From assembly GCA_026874595.1 (NCBI GenBank), contig CM049319.1, positions 41,331,973-41,395,972 of the forward strand: a DNA stretch of 64,000 nt, in the 5' to 3' direction. The notes under the pieces were generated by a model, which was not told the origin of the DNA, did no database searches, and saw nothing but the letters and a program-made list of their open reading frames with translations. The position numbers were made by a program, and so were the translations under genes. Origin of the DNA: Sipunculus nudus. Its lineage: Eukaryota > Annelida > Sipuncula > Golfingiida > Sipunculidae. This document shows, one piece after another, positions 56,336 through 64,000 of this stretch (the first letter of the stretch is position 1; each line of letters begins with the position of its first letter).

Positions 56336-57239
56336 TTCCAGTATTTTGGCCTCCAGTATATTCTAAAGAGAATAATAGAAGCGACGTGTATGAAGATTGT
56401 TGAGAAAGCCACACCAAGCCAAGCGCAATGGGGTCTAAGACGCTTTCCCAGGTCAGCTCGTGAACACCACGCACCGAGTCTAAGGAATGAGGTCTGACGA
56501 GAAAACAGAGCAGCAGCAATGACGCCTGAACACTACCTTCACCCGCGTACGCACAGCGCAGCCTTGCCTGGAACTCTTATAGCAATGTTATGCGAGCAAT
56601 CTTTAGCTTTCTTCATCAGCTGCAAGGAATCAAGTATTGTATAAATTTTTCTCACCCTGTTCATGAGTGGTTTTAGGGGAGGCGCATCTCCCCTTATTTT
56701 CAACAGAAAAAAACAGGAAAATATAAACAAGGCCTACAGGCCTAATGCGAACCTTTGCTCCTTTGACCTTTGGCCTGTTGCCAAATCTAAAATAGTTGGC
56801 AGTCTGCCAAGCTATTTATAGATACAGACACAAGCTTGGCTTGTTAGTAAATCTGTTTACACATACTGAAAGACTTTGGCAAAAATGCTTTTTTTAGCTG
56901 ACACATTCATAAGATTTTTTTATAAAAATGTTTAGAATAATTAAAGATTCAGTCCATTTAATTTTAAAGGTCTAATAATTGTGTCAAAAATCATTTAGGT
57001 AGACTTGAATGAAAGCCACCTAAAAATCATTTTTGTGCAATGTTTATATTAATTGAAACAACAGTTTTGCAGAAGGGGACTATTGCAGCCCTCAATTTGA
57101 AATAGGCTTACTAATGGCCTCAAGACCAACTTAAGCGTTCTAGGACTCTATCAAAAATCAATTAACCCAACCTATCCTTATACAATTAAAAAAAAACCCT
57201 ATCCTAGAATATTCTTGTGAAAAATTAAACCATTCAGCT
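56336..57239. other. No gene or named element
   Basis: I see no exon, transposon end or coding similarity here. Confidence 0.4.
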
Positions 57240-58745
57240 TGATAGTTTCATCATAAAACATTTTAAAGCTGAAAGTGGCTAAAATGACAAGGTTTCTGAC
57301 CGTAAAAAACAGGTCGATGTAGGTGTCGCCACAAAAACTGCAATTTCAAATATGAGTCACATGACCAACATTTGCACAAAATTTAGTGATCCTAGCTAGT
57401 GGTGGGAGTCGGTTCCTTTTTCATAATCGATCATCGGTCTGTGCAAACCGATCGATGATCGATAAATAATCGGTTCAGGCAAATATAAAGAATCATGCAG
57501 TTATCTGTGAAACTGTTCTTTCTTAACCAAGCCCGCATGTCTTAGTAATTCTACCTTAAGAAAACAAGTTTTTGCCTTTTTATATTTTCCTATTATTAGT
57601 AAAATATGCTTTCAAAAGTTTTAATTAATTATTTATAATAATCAAGAATTAAACCACAATCCAGGACATCTACTTGCTGCATAGACCCGGATAATTTATG
57701 GAGCATTTTAGCGCCATACCGCCCATATTGTGCAATGTACATCTCGTTGCAAAACTGCCCGCTAATTCTGCAGCTCCCTGCCAGTTCACAGATGTTTCTT
57801 ACGTCCTCCGTCCTCGCATCTACCGTGGTAAACTCAGTTACATACGGAAGTTATTTGGGAACAAAGACTCATTATCATGATTATGATGTAATCGATAGTT
57901 GCCTTTGGTAATCGAGCGCTTGAAAGTGACAGCAAACCGACTGACTTTCGATAAAACTCGATGATCGGCCCACCACTAATCCTAGCTCCTATTATTTCTG
58001 AGATTGTTATGTTAGTATGCTTACTTGCCAATTGACTAATTTCAAATTCTTGTTACTGGGCCAAACTTCATCAAACCAAAACCATTTGAACAAACATGAG
58101 AGAGCTTGTCCCTTGAATCATTTCTGTGAAATATTGAACCATTTGGCTGAATGATTTGTGAGAAGAAGATTTTCAAAAGTTTTTAAGCTTTTCCCCCATA
58201 AATTGTTAGTAAATCAGGTGGCGCCTCAAAACCTCAATTTGACATCATTTGATATGTGACAGATTTTTGCATAAAATTTTTTAAATAATAGCTCCTGTTC
58301 TTCCTGAGAAACTATGGATTAATGTACCGATGACTGATGAACCGGTACAGAAAAGGTCGATGCAGATGGCGCCACCAATACCCCAATTTCAAATATGACT
58401 CAGGTAACCAACATTGCATGAAATTTGGTGATGATAGCTCCAGCCGTTTCTGAGATTGTAATTTAGTATGCTTTTTTTGGACAGATGACTAAGTTCAACT
58501 TCCTGTAACTCGGCCAAAATCACTGAACTTGAACCTTGAGAGAGATTGTTCCAGGAATCATTTCTGTGAAATATTGGACAATTTGGCTAAACACTTTCGG
58601 AGAAGATTTTTAAAGGTTTCTAAGCTTTTTCCTGATAAAATCTTAGAAAATGCAGTTAGCCAAACAAATAGCAAAATCCGATAGAATTTTTAAGATGACT
58701 ATTTTTTTTCGTAAAATTTGGTGACGCTAGCTCCTGCCGTTTTTA
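57240..58745. repeat. Degenerate tandem repeat, ~400-bp unit
   Basis: Units share TCATTTCTGTGAAATATTG, GATTTTTAAAGGTTTCTAAGC-like and AAATTTGGTGATGATAGCTCC-like words; the last recurs at about 57380, 58275, 58420 and 58718. It is interrupted by the hAT MITE at 57397-57978. Confidence 0.75.
57397..57978. mobile_element. hAT MITE, 582 bp, 8-bp duplication
   Basis: Ends TAGTGGTGGGAGTCGG and ...CGGCCCACCACTA are inverted, and a perfect 8-bp repeat ATCCTAGC flanks it (57389-57396 and 57979-57986), the size typical of hAT elements. The tandem repeat around it continues across. No transposase. Confidence 0.88.
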
Positions 58746-59600
58746 AAATAGTATGGGTAGTGCGGCGGCTAATGGAAAAATTGTTCAAATTGTGATAAAA
58801 GTACCAAATTTGGTACAGTTGTAGTATTGTACACTGGCTTTCATTTAAGAAACAGTTCCACGAAATATTCCTGGTATTCATAGTATGGTGGATCCTGCAA
58901 TTACTTTGGGGGTACCGATGAATAAATTAAATAATTGATAAATAATGTCTAATCTAAAAGTGTTCGCTCAAGGCCTTTATTTTGCAGCACATGGAATACA
59001 GAAGTCTGATGATGCTCAAACTTTACTTTCAAGTGAAGTTAATTCTGTTTAACAAGCGATCTGCAATAATTATAATTGAGCAGGATGTATTTCTTTATCA
59101 AGTATTGTGCAGAACTAACGCGATTTAGCACGCCTTTTTAATTTTGTTAAGATGAATATATCGCAAACACGTTTCATGTAAATTATAACAAACGTAGGCT
59201 TACCATTAATTGAATAATAATTAACTAAATAAAGGGTATGGTGACAGCATGAATTATTACATAGATATAATGATAACTATTTATGTTTGTCAATCAGCCT
59301 AATAAAGCGCAGGTTAATTATTCAGAAAAAAATGTTTCGGAACTCTGCCTGTCTACTTTTCCTGTTCATATGAGAGCTCTAGACCTATTGAATTACAGAC
59401 CTGTCAGAATTCCAATATGGCCACCACAGCCCAATCGCCGATTTTCTTTCGCACGTGATAACTCAACAACAACAACATACTTCAGCTTTCCCAAATTCAC
59501 AGGGATGATTGGTACATAAAGGACTTCAGACCTATTGAATTACAGACTTGTCGGAATTCCAATATGGCCACCAGATCATAATGGGTGATTTTCTTTCGCA
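58746..59600. other. Short repeats, no gene
   Basis: A ~45-bp unit GACCTATTGAATTACAGAC...AATATGGCCACCA occurs at 59383 and 59527, with a diverged relative near 54023. The ORF at 59283-59519 overlaps it and is not a gene. Confidence 0.5.
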
Positions 59601-59990
59601 CCGGATATCTCAACAAGAATATGCTTGATCTTTATCATTTTCTCGGGGATCAAAATACAAAAATATTGGCAAACAGAATTCAAAATTATGTTGATCAAGC
59701 TGGATAATTATGTGATGCACAAGCTGGCTCTAGGAAAGTTTATTCAACAGTAGACATACATTTTCTTTCATGGGGTGTGTGCAGAAATATTTAACAAAAA
59801 AGAAAAGAAGGTTTTATTACACTTTTATTGATTTTTTAACTGCTTTTGATAGGGTACAACATGATATATTGTGGTATGTTTCAGTTGAATCTGGGATAAA
59901 AGGGAAACTCTTACAGACACTTTAGTCAATATATGGGCACTTTCACACTAAAGGTTGAATATGAAAAATTGTTAAACAATGGTTCACAGG
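59600..59990 (+). pseudogene. LINE reverse transcriptase, N-terminal part
   Basis: Broken frames with stops. The clearest run is 59840-59990: the first catalytic Asp region (F-T-A-F-D-R-V, split by a frameshift) followed by VEYEKLLNNGSQ. The preceding QAGSRKVYST-type block is the GF-R-ST motif of LINE RT. Confidence 0.65.
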
Positions 59991-61996
59991 TAAGTTTTGT
60001 GGCTGAAAATATGATACATATTATCATATTTGTAAAGGCCACACCAGCCTCTATAAACACAGAAAATTTTATAACTCTAAGCCAATTTTTTAAGAAGTTC
60101 TGGCCATTTAAGTGTAATTTTCATCAAATTTTGGAGTCTCACTCACAAAAATGGAAAAATTTAATGTAAATATGACTGAAATTTGTTTACCAGAACAGAA
60201 ATATTCTAATCACAGCACATGCTGTAACATGTAAACTACAAGTGCTCCAAGTTTCATGACTTTCATAGTGGTGGTTAAAATTATCCAATCAATATCCTTC
60301 AGTATTATAATTGGTTAAAAAATTTTGCTGGGACCTGTCCTCTCCAGTACATTGCATCCTCACAAGAAATGTAATTCTCATGTCGCAAAACAAAATCCTG
60401 CTTTAAACAGCCAGTATTATATCTAATCAAGTTTTGGTAACTAAGGGCTGGGTATGTGTGTCCTGACCGGGATGATTTGGCACTTGTTTACCTGGTATAT
60501 GCCTGTTAAAAAAATTGTCCTCTCCAGTACATACAGATAAAATTCACTTTAATGTAGAAATTAAAAGCCTATTTTAGTTTATATGTAACAGGTAGCTAGG
60601 AAGATAAATTCCCTGGTGTTTGCATTGCATACCATCTAATATATTGTGGCCAGTTTAGCAATGAGAGTATCTGTTAAAATGTCCTCTCCAGTACAATCAT
60701 TTTTAACATGAGGCAGGCTAGAGGAATACTTCTCCAAGTAAGCTTAATATTTACTTCAAGTTTGTCCTAGTGATAAATATAAATAGACTGACTGGTTTAG
60801 GGAAGTAGTTTGGCTCATTATATATATAAATTAGCATGTAACTCCATTCATTGTCATACCAATGTTTAGAGTGATGAATCTTCATTGATGAATTCATGAT
60901 AAAGTCTTTCTTTTACATGTTCCTTCTTTGTACAGAAGTGAGAAGCAGACAAAAAGCATACCTGCAATAACTGCATGTAAATTGTGACAGAAGCAGACTA
61001 TAATTTTGTTTTACTTAAATGTACTGGAGAGGACATTTTTTTAACACGGGATAAAAGTGTCAAATGTACAACCCTACAGTCTTTCAGATTTGCACGGAAG
61101 TTCTTGAAGCTTTCAATCACTGTGGATACCTAACCTGCTTACATTTAATTTTAATAAATACCATGCAGTTTACTACATAGACCCCTTCATCTAATTCTTT
61201 GGGTAATATAAAAAATGTGTAATTGTATCTGTTTTTAACTAGAACCACTTACATGTTAAGATTCTTTACCAAATTAGACCAGTAGAAATAGTCCTAATTT
61301 TCATTTTTACCAAAATCTAACATTTCATTATCTGGATCATTAACTCTCTTCATGTCACATATTTTATGTAACTGTGCCATATTGATGATTGCTGACGAAT
61401 CAACCCAAATTGTTTTGGCCAAAGATAATTCTTATGAAAATACCAGTGCTTTCTGTTCCCTTGCCATCTCACCAGTTATGAATCATTACTTCACGAGAGC
61501 AACTACAATCAAATTTGCCAATACTTTTGCCTCAAGAAAAAGTCAACAACTTGTGAAACCAAAGAGTTTGGTAAAACAGCTTTTGAAACTATGGTTTCCC
61601 AAATTGCTGGTACACATTTTAAATGACACAGTTATCAGTGTTGGGGCTGGGGGTGGTTAGGGTGAAGGCATCATGTGAACTTGGTCTTTGACAACGTGCT
61701 TTTATTTTTCCATCCAGTTTACCAAGTCTCATAGCAAAGTCTATGAAAACAATGATATCAACATTGTCTTCTTGCAAAAGCTTAATTTTCTGGTTCCAAT
61801 TTATCTAAGTCTCAGAAAAGTTGTTTTTATATTTTAAATTCAGATTTAACGGTAAAATCCTCACAAGTAAAAAGCCAAAAGCAACTGAAATGTCCATTTC
61901 CACAACTGTTGTGTAACAATGTAAAATACTACTAGCAGGACCCATATCTGTAGTTACCACATGATACAAAAATGTATGTCCCAAATTTTGAATAAA

Positions 61997-62033
<37 letters not shown>

Positions 62034-62861
62034 ATATTTTCACAAGGTCTACAATAAACATTTTGTTTATATTATATTCAGGTGAGCTATGTTGTCTATG
62101 AACCAATTGTTTAATGTATTTTGTAAAATAAGTTGATAGATGTTGATATTCAAAGTAAATGTGTTGGAAATAAAGCATGAGTGCAAAAAACAAATTATAT
62201 TTGCATTACGGATTGTGAACAAAACTGCTTCTGAAGAAAATTCTGTGAAATATTTAATTTTCAAGATGACCATTTCTCCAAATTATTGTTAAAAATTTAT
62301 ATTTTTTTTTCAACAAAATAAAAGGTACGAGCCATTCAATATTTATTATCTCGCTTTAAGTGTCATTTAATATCATGGAGTCATAATTGACTTACATTAT
62401 ACTTAATAACTGATAATTGGGTATGTCTATTTTGTGCTCCTTTAACCACAAGGTCCAAATAGTTGCAGATGAACTTGCCTCTGGAAAATGAGGTGGACAC
62501 TGATTCACTTTATGTTCAAGAGGTCCATGAAGAGAGAGGGAACAAATATATTCCTTTTGAATTCTTCTACAGTGCATGTTAAAATAATGTCCTCTCCAGT
62601 ACAAATGTTGGTAAAAACCGTTATCATATAAATCAAGTGACAACAGACTAAGGCATCAACATATTTCCTGATTTCTTGAACTCTGTACAGCTGAACAACT
62701 TCTCTCACCATTTCTGTTACTAATTGACCAGAGCAGTGTCAGAATAAAGACTGACAGCATTCTTCCTTTAATCATAATTAAAATGCACTGTTTATTTTTT
62801 ATAAAAATATGAAAATTTCATAAAACAAACAAATGTGATTGCAGATTTTTTTATTTACCGA
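59991..62861. mobile_element. Insertion of unknown type with a repeated 15-bp motif
   Basis: It separates the two LINE RT pieces. It has five copies of TGTCCTCTCCAGTAC: 60336, 60516, 60680 and 62588 on plus, 61021 on minus, most preceded by TGTTAAAA. It also has an (AT)n run (61999-62031). No inverted ends, LTRs or coding region found; the 102-codon ORF at 61352-61660 resembles nothing known to me. Edges are approximate and no target duplication is evident. Confidence 0.55.
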
Positions 62862-63350
62862 TTTACCGATTATTTTGAATGTACTAACGGAACTCGACCT
62901 GGGTGCATGGTGCATGAGTCCCCTTCTGTTTCCTTTATTCATAGATGAATTTTATGATCAAATTAATGAAACAGATTGTCATGGTATAAATATTGATTAA
63001 TATTTGCCAAACTTAATGACATTAATGTACGCTTATGATTTAGTTAGCTTCAGCGATACAATAGGACGTCTCCAAGAACAAATCAACCAGTTGCAATTTT
63101 TTTTTTAAGTTAATTTAGGAAAGACAAAAATTATGGTTTTTAGATACGGGGGTTCATTAAAAAGAATAGAGAAATGGCACTATCAAAAATACTCAAATTG
63201 AAACGGTTAATGACTATAGATACTTAGGGGTAATATTTACAAGTACATTGTCATGGTATAAAACAAAGAAAGCGCAGGCAATGCAGGCTGAAAGAGCAGT
63301 GACTCTCATAAAAAAACTTTTATAGAAAATATAGTTGTTTATCAGTGAGC
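62862..63350 (+). pseudogene. LINE reverse transcriptase, C-terminal part
   Basis: TRPGCM near 62897 is the Q-G-C block (Q lost), PLLFPLFIDEFYDQIN follows, then LMYAYDLVSFSD near 63035, where the catalytic YADD is changed to YAYD. LGKTKIMVFRYGG near 63115 is the thumb-side block. Two or more frameshifts lie between 63100 and 63320. Confidence 0.75.
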
Positions 63351-64000
63351 CAGATATGTTATCTATTTGATTGTATGGATACACCGGTAATATTATATGG
63401 TTCAGAACTGTGGGGCTATGAAAGATGTGAAATAATTGAAAAGTTGCAATATAAATTTTGCAAGTACATTCTAAAAATTTGCTCTAACGCTCGGAACGCA
63501 GCATCATTGAGAAAGTTTGGAAGTCATCCAATGTATGTCGGTCAGGTATTAAGATGTGTAAAATACTGGAGAAAACTAGTACATTATGGTAATAATAGAA
63601 ATCCAAAGCGTATATATAACATGCTGTTTAATCTAGATATTAATGGAAATCAAACATGGGTTACTCACATAGGAAGCAAAATTTGCAGCGCAGGTTATGG
63701 GTATGTGTGGATGAATCAAGAAGTAGGAGACATTAGAATATTTTTGGCTAAAATAAAGGAAAGAATTATTGATATGGCAGAACAAAACTGATCTTGTGAT
63801 GTAGAATTAAATACTAAAATAAATTTATATGGTACTTTTAAATCCATGCTCTCAATGGAGAAATATTTACTGTGTGTGAATAATACCAAGCATAAACAAG
63901 CGCTAGCCAGATTGAGATGTTCATGTCATGATTTGATGATTGAAAAGGCAAGGTATACCCAAATGGATAGAGTTTGTTGGTTTTCAAGATTTGTTTGTAG
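63345..64000 (+). pseudogene. LINE ORF2 C-terminal region (cut by window end)
   Basis: The open frame to 63791 has LFDCMDTPVILYGSELWGYE, IEKLQYKFCKYILKI and GSHPMYVGQVLRCVKYWRKL, the conserved region after RT in this LINE group. After a stop at 63789-63791 a further frame (about 63850-63960) has QALARLRCSCHDLMIEKARY, a usual part of the tail. The 3' end lies beyond 64000. The fragment at 17257-17571 is a tail of similar type. Confidence 0.75.

Larger units (their letters stand above)
59600..64000 (+). mobile_element. LINE with RT split by a 2.9-kb insertion; runs off the window
   Basis: 5' piece 59600-59990: RT blocks in broken frames, including LANRIQNYVDQAG and a FLTAF-D-VQHDILW-like segment (frameshifted near 59850). 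3' piece from about 62862: ECTNGTRPGCM, PLFIDEFYDQIN and LMYAYDLV. Then the ORF2 tail to 64000. Since the GSQ end at 59990 and the TDYFECTNG start at 62862 are adjacent in the intact protein type, the DNA between is an insertion. Clade not settled. Confidence 0.75.

Noticed and set aside
58985-59034. Possible next host exon after TTTTGCAG
   Set aside because: Only about 15 codons, weak donor (GTGAAG) and no compositional match to exons A and B.
59985-62845. CACAG|GTAAGT ... TTGCAG looks like an intron in the LINE RT
   Set aside because: Joining these sites does not restore the RT frame, LINEs carry no introns, and the resumed homology begins about 18 bases later. Treated as an insertion.

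Overview
The window is eukaryotic: AT-rich, made mostly of transposable elements, with two spliced exons of one host gene. A marine invertebrate, most likely a bivalve mollusc, fits best. The evidence is a Mag/Steamer-type Gypsy element with short LTRs, a DIRS element, Gmr1-like Gypsy fragments, several LINE clades, and intronic repeats with AGCTCA...GAGCTATAG openings and GTCCGTCCGT runs of the kind common in molluscs. The species call is inference. There are no bacterial genes, rRNA genes or CRISPR arrays.

Layout. 1-12840: a composite 12.8-kb structure with near-identical inverted arms (1-2038 and 10915-12840). Between the arms lie a two-unit tandem repeat (2213-3560), a decayed pogo-type DNA transposon (6287-7515, TA duplication, N-terminal transposase remnant) and a minus-strand Gmr1-like Gypsy fragment (8155-10917) in the unusual order protease-integrase-reverse transcriptase, cut by a 330-bp Harbinger-type MITE. 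12841-29776: AT-rich DNA with an RNase H fragment plus LTR (16092-17092), a LINE tail (17257-17571), a decayed L1/Tx1-like LINE (about 19080-23152) inserted in a second Gmr1-like copy (23153-24948), a LINE reverse transcriptase fragment, a decayed gag-pol on the plus strand, dense microsatellites and an inverted-repeat element (28953-29448).

29777-39833: the best preserved part. A complete Steamer-like (Mag-clade) Gypsy element lies on the minus strand with 193-bp LTRs that differ at one base, a 5-bp GGTAT duplication, a polypurine tract, a likely primer binding site and one pol frameshift. Its gag is interrupted by a structurally complete DIRS retrotransposon (33844-38926) with open gag, RT/RNase H and tyrosine recombinase frames, inverted terminal repeats and an internal complementary region that joins copies of both ends.

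40517-54427: two plus-strand exons of an unrecognised Gln/Pro-rich host protein, with compatible phase, separated by a 13.4-kb intron. The intron holds SINEs, a CR1/L2-like LINE fragment, a 2.06-kb hAT-like element with a 5-bp duplication, and tandem repeats that carry CTCF-like, RFX X-box-like and AGGTCA nuclear-receptor-like motifs in register. 54428-64000: more tandem repeats, a hAT MITE with a perfect 8-bp duplication (57397-57978), and a LINE whose RT is split by a 2.9-kb insertion carrying five copies of TGTCCTCTCCAGTAC. The LINE runs off the window end.
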